From: Alphaproteobacteria bacterium
GTDB taxonomy: Bacteria > Pseudomonadota > Alphaproteobacteria > UBA6615
Assembly: GCA_039980135.1 (NCBI GenBank)
Contig: JBDXCV010000010.1
Coordinates: 1-64,000 of the forward strand
Direction of reading: 5' to 3'
Length of the DNA stretch: 64,000 bases
Shown: positions 1 through 8,744 of the stretch, piece by piece
Layout: every line of letters starts with the position of its first letter
How positions within the stretch are numbered: the stretch's first letter is position 1
Position numbers and translations under genes: made by a program
The notes under the pieces: model-generated
Database searches by the model: none
Seen by the model: only the letters and a program-made list of their open reading frames with translations
What the model was told of the DNA's origin: nothing

Positions 1-41
1 ATTCGCAGCCGCCCTTTTTGTATTGAGATTGAGCGTCCGCG

Positions 42-935
42 TCAGGCGTGCAGATCATTCGACAGGAGTGCTGTCGCATCCTCGCCATGCTCGCTGAGTA
101 CGTGCTTCAGCTTGCCGAGCGCCTTGGCCTCGATCTGGCGAATGCGTTCCTTGCTGACCCCGAAACTCTCTCCGATCTCGGACAGGGTGTTCTTGTTCTC
201 CGACAGGAACCGGCGGACGATGATTTGTCGTTCGCGATCTCCAAGAGTGTCGAGGGCATCCTCCAGCCAGCCGGTACGGACCTCGCCGTCATGGTGCCAG
301 GCCGTGATGTCCTCCGGGTTGGGGCCGTCGTCTTCCAGCATGTCCTGGAACTCAAAATCGTCCTCGTCGCCGAAGCTGGCATTCAGCGAATTGTCGGGGC
401 CGCCCAGATGTGCCTCCATACGCACCACGTCTTTCGTCTTGACCTGGAGCCGCTCGGCCACGCGTTCACGGTCCTCGTCGGTCAGGGTGCCGTCGGGACC
501 GGTCGCCAGTTGGGCGCGTACCTTGCGGAGGTTGAAGAACAGGCGGCGTTGCGCCGGTGTTGTCGCCACGCGGACGATCGACGTGTTGCGCAGGATGTGG
601 TCCTGGATGGCCGCCATGATCCACCAGGACGCATAGGTGGAGAAACGCGCGTTGTGGCTCGGGTCAAAGCGCTGCGCGGCTTCCATCAGGCCAATATTGC
701 CTTCCTGAACGAGATCTCCGACTGGCAGGCCGTAGCCGCGGAATTTCCACGCGATGCGCAGCACAAAACGTGCGTATGCCTCGATCAGTTCATGAAGCGC
801 GGCTTCGTCCTTGTCTTCGCGCCAGCGGCGGGCCAGATCAAACTCATGCTCCCGCTCGAGGATGGGGGCCTGCATGACGGCGTTGGCGTAGCGACGGTTC
901 CCACGTTCGATTGCCTGTGATGCAAATGCAGCCAT
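42..935 (-). CDS. rpoH: RNA polymerase sigma-32 (RpoH-type) factor
   Basis: A 297-residue sigma-70-family protein of the RpoH heat-shock class. Region 2 is seen in the block LVQEGNIGLMEAAQRFDP followed by FSTYASWWIMAAIQDHIL. The RpoH-type signature is QRRLFFNLRKVR. Region 4.2 near the C-terminus (TLSEIGESFGVSKERIRQIE) is the helix-turn-helix that reads the -35 element. It directs core polymerase to heat-shock promoters, inferred from the family. The start is supported by AAGGA about ten bases upstream. It stands alone, divergent from the MarR gene. Alphaproteobacteria often carry more than one RpoH, so the symbol marks the class and not a particular paralogue. Confidence 0.9.
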   Translation of the reverse strand: MAAFASQAIERGNRRYANAVMQAPILEREHEFDLARRWREDKDEAALHELIEAYARFVLRIAWKFRGYGLPVGDLVQEGNIGLMEAAQRFDPSHNARFSTYASWWIMAAIQDHILRNTSIVRVATTPAQRRLFFNLRKVRAQLATGPDGTLTDEDRERVAERLQVKTKDVVRMEAHLGGPDNSLNASFGDEDDFEFQDMLEDDGPNPEDITAWHHDGEVRTGWLEDALDTLGDRERQIIVRRFLSENKNTLSEIGESFGVSKERIRQIEAKALGKLKHVLSEHGEDATALLSNDLHA

Positions 936-1002
936 AATATTTCAGTCCTTTGACAATTCGGGGCGGGGGGTTATATCCCGCAGGGATCGACACGATTTAT
1001 GG

Positions 1003-1070
1003 TTTCGACTCGATACGAAAAGAATATACGCACTGACCGGGACGGTTGCAAGATGATATCGAGTCGATAT
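1003..1070. promoter_or_regulatory. Twin palindromic operator-like sites between rpoH and marR
   Basis: Two related palindromes lie in the AT-rich divergent intergenic region. At 1056-1070 ATATCGA and TCGATAT flank a single G. At 1003-1020 TTTCG and CGAAA flank a core containing TCGACTCGAT. The cores TCGACTCGAT (1005-1014) and TCGAGTCGAT (1059-1068) are the same motif, 54 bp apart. The position suits autoregulation by the MarR-family dimer, possibly also control of rpoH. The symmetry is seen in the sequence; the identity of the regulator is inferred. Confidence 0.5.
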
Positions 1071-1134
1071 TATCTTGTTGATATAAGATCACACTGGTTA
1101 TGTGTGGATTAGATGTTTTTGAGAACAGATCAGA

Positions 1135-1737
1135 ATGTGTGCGCAAATCACTGATAATATTGACAAAGAGGAACTTTCACGCCTCCTGGACCGCCTTGGC
1201 AGGATGTCACGTGGGTTGCAATATTGTCATGGCTTGAACCCGGCCCAGTGGGACTGCCTTCGATTTATCGGGCAGGCGAATCGTTTCTCGCGGACCCCCG
1301 GCGCGTTGGCGTCATTTCTTGGAACGACGAAGGGAACGGCGAGCCAGACGCTGAATGCGTTGGAGAAAAAAGGCTATCTCAGCCGCGTTCCCGACCCCGA
1401 CGACCGTCGCGTCCGGCATATCGAACTCACCGATCTCGGTGCGCGGTTGCTGGACGAAGACCCGCTGAACTGCCTCGACAAGGCAATTTCCAACCTCCCG
1501 CCAGAGACGGTGGACACGATGGCCGCCGGATTGACGCGGCTGTGCGCGGACATGCAGTCGCGGTGCGGCGGACAGGATCTGGGGATATGCCAGACCTGCG
1601 GCCATCTTGAAGGCACGACGGCGACCGGCAACATGATGTGCGGGTTCAAGCAGGCGGAACTGAGCTGCGAGGATGCCACGCGGTTCTGTGTGAATTTCAT
1701 GCCGGAATCCGATACGCCGGACACCGACGACTGCTAA
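1135..1737 (+). CDS. MarR-family regulator with cysteine-rich C-terminal tail
   Basis: A 200-residue protein. Residues about 10-140 form a MarR winged helix: a recognition-helix region around SFLGTTKGTASQTLNALEKKGYL, then the wing RVPDPDDRRVRHIELTDLG. After residue 140 comes an extension unusual for MarR proteins, with Cys144, Cys152-x2-Cys155, Cys169, Cys178 and Cys185. This spacing could hold zinc or an iron-sulfur cluster, or act as a thiol switch, so a metal- or redox-sensing regulator is the natural inference. Candidate operators lie 65-132 bp upstream. The target genes are not evident beyond likely autoregulation. Confidence 0.85.
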   Translation: MCAQITDNIDKEELSRLLDRLGRMSRGLQYCHGLNPAQWDCLRFIGQANRFSRTPGALASFLGTTKGTASQTLNALEKKGYLSRVPDPDDRRVRHIELTDLGARLLDEDPLNCLDKAISNLPPETVDTMAAGLTRLCADMQSRCGGQDLGICQTCGHLEGTTATGNMMCGFKQAELSCEDATRFCVNFMPESDTPDTDDC

Positions 1738-1757
1738 CGGACACCGACGACTGCTAA
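1718..1757 (+). repeat. Perfect 20-bp tandem duplication across the marR stop codon
   Basis: Bases 1718-1737, which encode the last codons and TAA stop of the MarR gene, are repeated exactly at 1738-1757. The second copy is untranslated because the first copy keeps its stop. This looks like a recent slippage or tandem duplication. Confidence 0.9.
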
Positions 1758-1791
1758 TAAGAATACGGGGTAGCCTGCCGATGCGAATGGG

Positions 1792-3018
1792 TCAGGCGCC
1801 GGTGAACGCTTGCAGACCGGTTTGTGCCCGGCCGAGGATCAGGGCGTGAATGTCGTGTGTACCCTCATAGGTGTTCACGGATTCCAGATTCATCACATGC
1901 CGGATGACGTGATACTCGTCGGAAATGCCGTTGCCGCCATGCATGTCGCGTGCGACCCGCGCGATGTCCAGTGCCTTGCCGGCATTGTTGCGCTTCATCA
2001 GTGAAATCATCTCCGGCGTGGATTTTTCCTCGTCGATGAGCCGCCCGAGCCGCAGGCTGCCGTGCAGTCCCAGCGTGATCTCGGTCTGCATGTCCGCGAG
2101 CTTCTTCTGGATGAGTTGGTTCGCGGCGAGCGGGCGCCCGAATTGCTTGCGCTCCAGCGTGTAGTCGCGTGCCGCGTGCCAGCAGGCCTCCGCAGCACCC
2201 ATCGCACCCCAGGAGATGCCGTAGCGCGCCTTGTTCAGGCAGCCGAACGGGCCGCCGAGGCCGCGGGCATCGGGCAGCTTGTTTTCTTCCGGCACGAAGA
2301 CCTCGTCCATGACGACCTCGCCGGTCGCCGACGCGCGCAGGGAGAATTTGCCTTCGATCTTCGGTGTCGCGAGGCCTTTCATGCCGCGCTCCAGTATAAA
2401 GCCGCGAATCTCGCCTTCGTCATCCTTCGCCCAGACGACAAACACATCGGCGATCGGTGCATTCGAGATCCACATCTTCGCGCCCGACACCGAAAAGCCG
2501 CCATCGACAGATTTCGCCCGCGTCACCATGCCGCCCGGATCGGAGCCGTGATCGGGCTCGGTCAGGCCGAAGGCGCCCACCCATTCGCCGCTGGCGAGCT
2601 TCGGCAGGTATTTCATCCGTTGCTCTTCGGAGCCATAGGCGTAAATCGGCCACATCACCAGGGATGACTGCACCGAAAGCGCGGACCGGTATCCGGAATC
2701 CACCCGCTCGACCTCGCGCGCGATCAGCCCGTAACAGACATGGTTCACGCCTGCGCAGCCATAGGCTTCGGGCAGGGTTGAGCCGAGCATGCCCAGTTCG
2801 CCCAATTCGTTCATGATCTCGCGGTCGAAGGTTTCGTGGCGATTGGCCTCGAGTATGCGCGGGAGCAGCTTTTCCTGGCTATAGGCCCTGGCCATGTCGC
2901 GCACCATCCGCTCGTCTTCGGAGAGCATGTCGTCGAGCAGCAACGCATCGTCCCACTGGAAACGCGGCTTGTCGCCGCCGGTGCGTGTCGGTTTTGCGTT
3001 GTCGGACGCGAGGCTCAT
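1792..3018 (-). CDS. gcdH: Glutaryl-CoA dehydrogenase
   Basis: A 408-residue FAD-dependent acyl-CoA dehydrogenase, the normal family length. It oxidatively decarboxylates glutaryl-CoA to crotonyl-CoA in lysine, tryptophan and aromatic catabolism and passes electrons to ETF. Two features separate it from other acyl-CoA dehydrogenases: Arg111 in [13 protein letters not shown], equivalent to the glutaryl-carboxylate-binding arginine, and the catalytic base Glu385 in [17 protein letters not shown]. The FAD-binding signatures [13 protein letters not shown] and [15 protein letters not shown] are present. It is monocistronic and convergent with the MarR gene. Confidence 0.93.
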   Translation of the reverse strand: MSLASDNAKPTRTGGDKPRFQWDDALLLDDMLSEDERMVRDMARAYSQEKLLPRILEANRHETFDREIMNELGELGMLGSTLPEAYGCAGVNHVCYGLIAREVERVDSGYRSALSVQSSLVMWPIYAYGSEEQRMKYLPKLASGEWVGAFGLTEPDHGSDPGGMVTRAKSVDGGFSVSGAKMWISNAPIADVFVVWAKDDEGEIRGFILERGMKGLATPKIEGKFSLRASATGEVVMDEVFVPEENKLPDARGLGGPFGCLNKARYGISWGAMGAAEACWHAARDYTLERKQFGRPLAANQLIQKKLADMQTEITLGLHGSLRLGRLIDEEKSTPEMISLMKRNNAGKALDIARVARDMHGGNGISDEYHVIRHVMNLESVNTYEGTHDIHALILGRAQTGLQAFTGA

Positions 3019-3113
3019 GCTTTCGACTCCTGGTGTTTCAGCAGATCATGGTCGGGAGGTACAGATTCCCATGTGCAGACGTTTCATTGTCCCGGAATAT
3101 GAGACCCGGCGCG

Positions 3114-3497
3114 TCAGTCCCTGACGGTTTCGAATTCGCCCGGCGACGTGATTTCGAGCAGTTCACAGTCTTCCGACATCCACAGGGCGTCGTGCATGAT
3201 GCCGTCGGGCTGATAGAAGCAATCACCCTTGGAGACGGAGACTTCGCCTTCGCCGTCGAACCAGAAGCGGGCCTCACCCTGCAACACGTAGATCATCTGG
3301 AAGTCGGTCATATGGGCATGCTTGCCCGTGTGATGGTCGGCCGATGGGTCGGCGATGCGAATGACATGGGCGCTGAACTGACCCTGCGTCGCGTCCCGGA
3401 TGCCCAGATCGCTGTATTCGAAGTCTTCGCGCAGCCCCTTTGTCCACTCGGCATCGCGCGCGTGCTTAACGGTAAATTTTTCTTTTCCCGCTTTCAT
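3114..3497 (-). CDS. Small cupin-domain protein
   Basis: A 127-residue single-domain cupin. The metal-binding motif is seen as H-x-GKHAH around the middle of the chain, followed by the second cupin motif around GDCFYQPDGIMHDAL. The ATG at 3497 is chosen over an upstream in-frame start at 3557 because GGGGAGG sits nine bases before it. The substrate cannot be told; small cupins of this sort are isomerases, dioxygenases or metabolite sensors. It lies downstream of an opposite-strand small gene and upstream of gcdH on the same strand, but about 100 bp separate the two. Confidence 0.75.
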   Translation of the reverse strand: MKAGKEKFTVKHARDAEWTKGLREDFEYSDLGIRDATQGQFSAHVIRIADPSADHHTGKHAHMTDFQMIYVLQGEARFWFDGEGEVSVSKGDCFYQPDGIMHDALWMSEDCELLEITSPGEFETVRD

Positions 3498-3584
3498 GAA
3501 TTCATTCCTCCCCGGAGTTCTGTCCTGGGATCGGACTATAAGCCGGTGTGTTTGCACTGACCATCACCGCGGAGAGCAAGTGAT

Positions 3585-3830
3585 ATGGTGGGACTTCCAC
3601 GCGCCAAACCCCGACGCATGGCGGGGGGCAACGTGATCTTCGAGTTCTCCGCCGTGGGGAACGCGGTCAAGGTTTGCGCGGTCGATGCCGACACCGGGTT
3701 CGAGGTCTCGATCGTCGGCCCCGTCGGCGCGGGCGAGGAAGCGCTTCGACGGACGGCCCTGTCCAAGCTTCGCTATATGCTGGAAAAGCGCCGGCCCACG
3801 CCGCTGAAACGCGGGGGCATATTCGCCTGA
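3585..3830 (+). CDS. Small conserved protein of unknown function (DUF6898-like)
   Basis: An 81-residue protein with a compact core: VIFEFSAVGNAVKVCAVDADTG, then EVSIVGPVGAGEEAL, ending in a basic KLRYMLEKRR segment. The pattern recalls a small alphaproteobacterial family (DUF6898, recalled from memory and not checked). GGAG lies about ten bases before the ATG at 3585; a second start at 3618 (MAGGNVIFEF) is possible. It is convergent with the MucR-type gene. No function is known. Confidence 0.6.
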   Translation: MVGLPRAKPRRMAGGNVIFEFSAVGNAVKVCAVDADTGFEVSIVGPVGAGEEALRRTALSKLRYMLEKRRPTPLKRGGIFA

Positions 3831-3855
3831 CGTATCCTGTTTGGCGGTTGCGCGG

Positions 3856-4272
3856 CTAGCGTGCGCGCTTCCCGAGTCCGATCTGTTTGGCGAAGGCCGA
3901 ACGTTGTTTTGCGTAGTTCGGTGCCACCATCGGATAGTCCGCCGCGAGACCCCATTTGGCCCGGTACTCTTCCGGCGTCAGATTGTATGCGGTGCGAAGA
4001 TAGCGCTTGAGCATCTTCAGTTTCTTGCCGTCTTCCAGACAAATAATGTGGTCGGGGGTGATCGAGCGTTTCACGGGGACGGCAGGTTTCTGCTTTGTCT
4101 GGGTGCTTGTCGCACCGCCGCCGAGGCCCTCAAGGCTGCCGTAGACGGATTGGATGACTTCGGAAATCTGGGTTTCCGGAACCGGATTGTTGCCCACATA
4201 GGCGGACACAACTTGCGTGGTCATCCGGAGCAGTTCGTCGCGCGACAAGTTGTCTGGATTATTCTCTGTCAT
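3856..4272 (-). CDS. MucR/Ros-family transcriptional regulator lacking the usual zinc ligands
   Basis: A 138-residue MucR/Ros homologue of normal length. The family's prokaryotic zinc-finger region runs from ITPDHIICLEDGKKLKMLKRYL to the conserved AKWGLAADYPMVAPNYAKQRS. MucR proteins bind AT-rich DNA as oligomers and act like global silencers of exopolysaccharide, motility and cell-cycle genes (family knowledge). Only Cys78 of the classical Cys-x2-Cys...His...His set is present: position 81 is Asp, and the histidine positions are Tyr91 and Ala95/Tyr96. Zinc-independent Ros homologues are known in rhizobia. It is transcribed away from rpiB. Confidence 0.9.
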   Translation of the reverse strand: MTENNPDNLSRDELLRMTTQVVSAYVGNNPVPETQISEVIQSVYGSLEGLGGGATSTQTKQKPAVPVKRSITPDHIICLEDGKKLKMLKRYLRTAYNLTPEEYRAKWGLAADYPMVAPNYAKQRSAFAKQIGLGKRAR

Positions 4273-4637
4273 GTTTTTCCTGCCCCCACAGGCCGCGTTT
4301 GCTTCAGCACACGGTCGGCAATCGTGATCGCACGCAGGTGGAAGGCAGTCAATACGCCTTTCGAATAATCATCAGTACTTTTCGGCCATAGCGAAATGAA
4401 TAGATGGAACTGGACTAAGGCCCGACTTTGCGGATGATCGCGAAGACCCGCCTTTTTTGTCAGAGACTATGCCTGCATTACGATAGAAATGGTGCAATGC
4501 GCAAAACCCGCCACCGGCATTGTCCACACCATTTCACCGCGACAGCTTGTGTATCGCTGGCGGCGAATGACGAGATGTGGTAATTCGGGCGCGATCTGAA
4601 TATCCCGACTTCAGCGACGTTTGAACGGATTTGATGC
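4273..4637. other. Intergenic region between mucR-type gene and rpiB
   Basis: 365 bp with no convincing gene. It separates divergent genes and must hold both promoters. AT-rich patches (roughly 4355-4400 and 4470-4500) would suit MucR autoregulation, but no discrete operator or good -35/-10 pair can be called. Confidence 0.5.
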
Positions 4638-5075
4638 ATGAGCGAAGGCACGATCGCAATCGCGGCCGATCACGCAGGATACGCCCTCAAGGAAGACCTC
4701 AAGGCAGACCTTCTGGAGCGCGGTGTAACCATCCTTGATCTCGGCACCGATAGTGATGCCTCGGTCGACTATCCCGATTTCGGCAAAGCGGTTGGCGAGG
4801 CGATTGTGTCGGGGGCGGCGGACCAGGGCGTTATCATCTGCGGCACCGGCATCGGTATATCCATCGCGGCCAACCGCATCGCCGGTGTGCGCGCGGCTCT
4901 ATGCCATGACGCCACCACCGCGCGTCTGGCGCGCGAGCATAATGATGCGAATGTCCTGGCGCTGGGGGCTCGGGTGCTCGGCCAGGAAGTCGCGCGTGAC
5001 TGCCTGCGCGCATTTCTGGATGGGCAGTATCCGGGCGGTGAACGCCATGATCGTCGGGTCGGGAAACTGGGGTAG
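4638..5075 (+). CDS. rpiB: Ribose-5-phosphate isomerase B
   Basis: A 145-residue LacA/RpiB-family protein that interconverts ribose 5-phosphate and ribulose 5-phosphate in the pentose phosphate pathway. The N-terminal AADHAGYALKEDLKADL phosphate- and substrate-binding motif and the catalytic cysteine, Cys68 in IICGTGIGISIAANR, are both present. HDATTARLAREHNDANVLALG follows as in the family. It lies just before glyA, a common alphaproteobacterial order; the 75-bp gap to the preferred glyA start permits co-transcription. Ribulose 5-phosphate is also the sugar precursor used by the RibB domain encoded downstream. Confidence 0.95.
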   Translation: MSEGTIAIAADHAGYALKEDLKADLLERGVTILDLGTDSDASVDYPDFGKAVGEAIVSGAADQGVIICGTGIGISIAANRIAGVRAALCHDATTARLAREHNDANVLALGARVLGQEVARDCLRAFLDGQYPGGERHDRRVGKLG

Positions 5076-5150
5076 CCGTTACAGGTTCGTGCCGCCCGTC
5101 CGGGCGCGGCGCACCGAACAAACAGACAAATGAGCGACAAAGGAACGCGT

Positions 5151-6464
5151 ATGTCGATGACGAGTGAAGCCCCGGGAACGGGCAATGTGAGCGAAGGGTT
5201 TTTCGACCGCGGACTGGCCGAGGCTGATCCCGACGTTTTCGGCGCGATGCAGCGCGAACTCGGCCGGCAGCAATCCCAGGTGGAACTGATTGCGTCGGAG
5301 AATATCGTGTCGCGCGCCGTCATCGAGGCCATGGGTTCGGTGCTGACCAACAAATACGCCGAGGGCTACCCCGGGCGGCGCTACTATGGCGGTTGCGAGT
5401 TCGTCGATGTGGCCGAGGAACTGGCGATAGAGCGCGCGACGCGGTTGTTCGGCTGTTCGTTTGCGAATGTGCAGCCCCATTCGGGTGCGCAGGCCAACCA
5501 GGCGGTCTTCCTGGCCTTGTGCAAGCCCGGCGATACCGTGATGGGGATGTCGCTCGCGGCCGGTGGTCATCTGACCCATGGTGCCGCACCCAACCTGTCG
5601 GGCAAATGGTTTAACGCCGTTCAGTATGGTGTGCGCCGCGATGATGCGTTGATCGATATGGAAGAGGTCGAAGCGCTGGCACATGAACACAAGCCGGCGC
5701 TGATCGTGGCGGGTGGTTCGGCCTATCCGCGGGTGATCGATTTCGCGAAATTCCGTGAAATCGCCGATGCGGTCGGCGCCTATCTCATGGTGGACATGGC
5801 GCATTTCGCCGGGTTGGTTGCCGGTGGCGCCCATCCGAGCCCGTTCCCCCATGCGCATATCGTCACGACCACGACCCATAAAACGCTTCGCGGCCCGCGT
5901 GGCGGGATGATCCTGGCCGATGACGCGGACCTCGGTAAGAAGATCAATTCGGCTGTCTTTCCCGGATTGCAGGGCGGACCGCTGATGCATGTGATCGCTG
6001 CCAAGGCGGTGGCGTTCGGCGAGGCCTTGCAGCCGTCGTTCAAAACCTACGCACGCCGCGTCGTCGAGAATGCGCAAGCGCTGGCGGCGACCCTGGTCGA
6101 GGGCGGGCTCGATATCGTTTCGGGCGGCACGGATACCCATCTCATGCTCGTGGACCTGCGGCCGAAATCCCTGACCGGGAATGTCACCGAAATCGCGCTC
6201 GAGCGCGCCAGCCTGACCTGCAACAAGAACGGCATCCCGTTTGACCCCGAAAAGCCGATGGTGACGTCGGGTATCCGTCTCGGCACACCCGCCGGCACCA
6301 CGCGGGGCTTCGGCCCGGGCGAGTTCCGCCTCGTCGGCGAACTGATTGTCGAGGTGCTCGACAGTTTGGGCGGCAACCCGGATGGTGACGCACAGGTCGA
6401 GGAATCGGTGCGCCGGCGGGTAGAAGAGTTATGCGGTCGGTTCCCGATCTATCCCGCCCGCTGA
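5151..6464 (+). CDS. glyA: Serine hydroxymethyltransferase
   Basis: A 437-residue PLP enzyme that converts serine and tetrahydrofolate to glycine and 5,10-methylene-THF, the main one-carbon source. The PLP-lysine motif [14 protein letters not shown] and the start-region block [19 protein letters not shown] are clear. The ATG at 5151 is preferred because AAAGGA stands six bases before it; an earlier ATG at 5130 has no ribosome binding site. It is followed by nrdR after 42 bp, consistent with a glyA-nrdR-rib operon. No glycine riboswitch is visible upstream. Confidence 0.96.
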   Translation: MSMTSEAPGTGNVSEGFFDRGLAEADPDVFGAMQRELGRQQSQVELIASENIVSRAVIEAMGSVLTNKYAEGYPGRRYYGGCEFVDVAEELAIERATRLFGCSFANVQPHSGAQANQAVFLALCKPGDTVMGMSLAAGGHLTHGAAPNLSGKWFNAVQYGVRRDDALIDMEEVEALAHEHKPALIVAGGSAYPRVIDFAKFREIADAVGAYLMVDMAHFAGLVAGGAHPSPFPHAHIVTTTTHKTLRGPRGGMILADDADLGKKINSAVFPGLQGGPLMHVIAAKAVAFGEALQPSFKTYARRVVENAQALAATLVEGGLDIVSGGTDTHLMLVDLRPKSLTGNVTEIALERASLTCNKNGIPFDPEKPMVTSGIRLGTPAGTTRGFGPGEFRLVGELIVEVLDSLGGNPDGDAQVEESVRRRVEELCGRFPIYPAR

Positions 6465-6506
6465 TCTGCGAGACACAACAAGAATAGCGACGCGAGAGGA
6501 AACGTA

Positions 6507-6986
6507 ATGCGCTGCCCGTTTTGTGCACACTCCGACACACATGTGAAGGATTCGCGTCCGACCGAGGACAACACCGCGATCCGCCGCCGGCGTGCATGCC
6601 CTGATTGCGGTGCGCGCTGGACAACATTCGAGCGGGTTCATCTGCGTGATCTGACCGTGGTCAAGAAGAATGGTCAGCGGGTGCCCTTCGATCGCGACAA
6701 GCTGGAAAGTTCCATGCGCATTTCGCTGCGCAAGCGGCCGGTGGATGCCGAGCGCGTGGATCGGGTTATTAGCGGGATTGTCCGGCGGCTCGAATCCTCA
6801 GGCGAGACCGATATTCCCTCCGATGCCATCGGAGAGGCGGTGATGGATGCGCTGGCAAATCTCGATTCCATCGCCTATGTGCGGTTTGCCTCGGTATACA
6901 AGAATTTCCGTGAAGTCCGGGATTTCGAGGATTTTATCGGGAACGAACATCTGGCGGCTGACGGCGAACCGATGGAAAACGATTGA
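6507..6986 (+). CDS. nrdR: Transcriptional repressor NrdR
   Basis: A 159-residue repressor of ribonucleotide reductase genes. The N-terminal zinc ribbon has Cys3, Cys6, Cys31 and Cys34 (MRCPFCAHS and ACPDCGARW). The ATP-cone follows ([16 protein letters not shown]) and reaches about residue 140, ending [21 protein letters not shown]. The ATP-cone senses the ATP/dATP balance, and NrdR then binds NrdR boxes (family knowledge). It sits between glyA and ribD as in many proteobacteria. GAGAGGAAA precedes the ATG. Confidence 0.97.
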   Translation: MRCPFCAHSDTHVKDSRPTEDNTAIRRRRACPDCGARWTTFERVHLRDLTVVKKNGQRVPFDRDKLESSMRISLRKRPVDAERVDRVISGIVRRLESSGETDIPSDAIGEAVMDALANLDSIAYVRFASVYKNFREVRDFEDFIGNEHLAADGEPMEND

Positions 6987-7017
6987 TCGCGGGCGGCTTT
7001 CGCTCAACCTTGGTCTG

Positions 7018-8142
7018 ATGCAAACCGACCCCGATTTCATGGCAACGGCGTTGCGGCTCGCGCGGCGTGGGTTGGGTAACGCCTGGCCCAATCCGGCGGT
7101 CGGGTGCGTCATCGTGTCCGGCGGTCCCGAAAAGCGCATTCTGGGGCGCGGCTGGACCCAGCCGGGTGGCCGTCCCCATTCCGAGACCGTGGCGCTCGAC
7201 CAGGCGCGGGCGCGTTTCGGCGCCCAGGCGCTTGTCGGTGCATCGGCCTATGTCACGCTCGAACCCTGCAGTCATCTGGGGCGCACCCCACCCTGTGCGG
7301 ACGCATTGATTTCGGCACGCGTGGCGCGGGTGGTCGTCGCATGTGGAGACCCGGACGCGCGCGTGGCCGGGCGTGGCATCGCGCGGCTGGAGGCGGCGGG
7401 TATCGATGTCGAACTCGGGGTCGGCCAGGCGCAAGCCGAGGAAATCAACCTTGGGTTTCTGACGCGTGTCGGTGCGGGCCGGCCGATGGTCGCGCTGAAA
7501 ACCGCGACAACCTCCGACGGACGGATCGCGACCCGTACCGGTGCGTCTCAGTGGATCACCGGCGCGGCCGCCCGGCGTTATGCCCATCTGCTGCGCGCGC
7601 AGCATGATGCCATCGCGGTGGGCATCGGCACGGCGGAAGCAGACGATCCGAGCCTGACCTGCAGGCTGCCCGGGCTGGAGGGACGTTCGCCGGTGCGTGT
7701 GGTGTTCGATTCACAATTGCGGATTTCGCTGGAATCCGAACTGGTGCGTACGGCCCCCGAAGTCCAGACATGGGTGTTGTCCGCGGCGAAGACGGACAAG
7801 GAGCGACGGAAGGCCCTGGAGGGGGTGGGGGTGATGGTGATACCTGTCGAAGATGTCGTTGACGGACAGCCCGAGCCGGGTGCCGCGTTGCGTGCACTTG
7901 GCGCGTTGGGGGTGACGCGTCTGATGGTCGAGGGTGGCGCGCGATTGTCGACCGGATTGCTGCGTGGGGACCTGGTGGATCGTCTCCTGTGGTTCCGCGC
8001 GCCGTCTCTCATTGGGGGCGATGGATTGCCGCCATTCGGCGACCTCGGGGTGGGCGATGTGTCCGAGATGCCGAGCTTCAAATCCATGTCGCTGACGCCG
8101 GTCGGTGACGATACGCTGGAAATTTTTGCCCGCGTGCCGTAA
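7018..8142 (+). CDS. ribD: Bifunctional pyrimidine deaminase/reductase RibD
   Basis: A 374-residue enzyme for the second and third steps of riboflavin synthesis. The N-terminal deaminase domain has the zinc motif PHSETVAL (usually HAE; here HSE, with the catalytic Glu kept) and the pair TLEPCSHLGRTPPCADAL. The C-terminal reductase domain starts near residue 150 (MVALKTATTSDGRIATRTGASQWITG) and includes LMVEGGARLSTGLL. The ATG at 7018 matches the usual domain start, FMATALRLARRGLGNAWPNPAVGCVIV; it has only a weak ribosome site and lies 31 bp after nrdR. Confidence 0.95.
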   Translation: MQTDPDFMATALRLARRGLGNAWPNPAVGCVIVSGGPEKRILGRGWTQPGGRPHSETVALDQARARFGAQALVGASAYVTLEPCSHLGRTPPCADALISARVARVVVACGDPDARVAGRGIARLEAAGIDVELGVGQAQAEEINLGFLTRVGAGRPMVALKTATTSDGRIATRTGASQWITGAAARRYAHLLRAQHDAIAVGIGTAEADDPSLTCRLPGLEGRSPVRVVFDSQLRISLESELVRTAPEVQTWVLSAAKTDKERRKALEGVGVMVIPVEDVVDGQPEPGAALRALGALGVTRLMVEGGARLSTGLLRGDLVDRLLWFRAPSLIGGDGLPPFGDLGVGDVSEMPSFKSMSLTPVGDDTLEIFARVP

Positions 8143-8151
8143 CCAAGCGCC

Positions 8152-8742
8152 ATGTTTACAGGAATTGTCACAGATGTGGGGCTGATCGCCGGGATCGAAT
8201 CCCGTGAGATTGGCCGTCGGCTGACCATCGAGACCGTGTATGACACGTCGGGCATCGAAATCGGCGCTTCGATCGCGTGCAACGGTGCTTGCCTGACCGT
8301 GGTCGAAAAGACCGCATCGAGTTTCTCGGCCGATGTCTCGGGTGAAACGGATGACAAGACCACGAGCGGTGGTTGGGCCGTCGGCACACGGATCAACCTT
8401 GAGCGGGCCTTGCGCGCCGCCGACGAACTGGGCGGGCACCTCGTGCTCGGGCATGTTGATGGTGTGGGGCAGGTGGTCGCGCTGGAACGTGAAGGTGACA
8501 ATCATCGGGTGAGCATCAGGTTGCCCCAGGAGCTCAAGCATTATGTGGCTTCAAAGGGGTCGATCACCATCGATGGTGTCTCATTGACCGTGAACGAAGT
8601 GGACGACGCGGTGTTCGGGGTGAACATTATCCCGCATACGTGGGACAACACGTCTTTGGACGAAATTGCGGTCGGCACAGATGTGAATATCGAAGTGGAC
8701 GTCATTGCGCGCTATGTCGCGCGTCTTTTGGAACGGGATTGA
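8152..8742 (+). CDS. ribE: Riboflavin synthase alpha chain
   Basis: A 196-residue protein that dismutates two 6,7-dimethyl-8-ribityllumazine molecules to riboflavin. It has the diagnostic start MFTGIV and two tandem lumazine-binding barrels: the first with CNGACLTV, the second with SITIDGVSLTVNEV. GGHLVLGHVDGVG joins them. It lies 9 bp after ribD and 2 bp before the ribBX start, so the genes are clearly one operon. Confidence 0.96.
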   Translation: MFTGIVTDVGLIAGIESREIGRRLTIETVYDTSGIEIGASIACNGACLTVVEKTASSFSADVSGETDDKTTSGGWAVGTRINLERALRAADELGGHLVLGHVDGVGQVVALEREGDNHRVSIRLPQELKHYVASKGSITIDGVSLTVNEVDDAVFGVNIIPHTWDNTSLDEIAVGTDVNIEVDVIARYVARLLERD

Positions 8743-8744
8743 AC

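Noticed and set aside
48-920. A 290-codon plus-strand open frame opposite rpoH
   Set aside because: Complete overlap with a conserved sigma factor and no ribosome site or family match.
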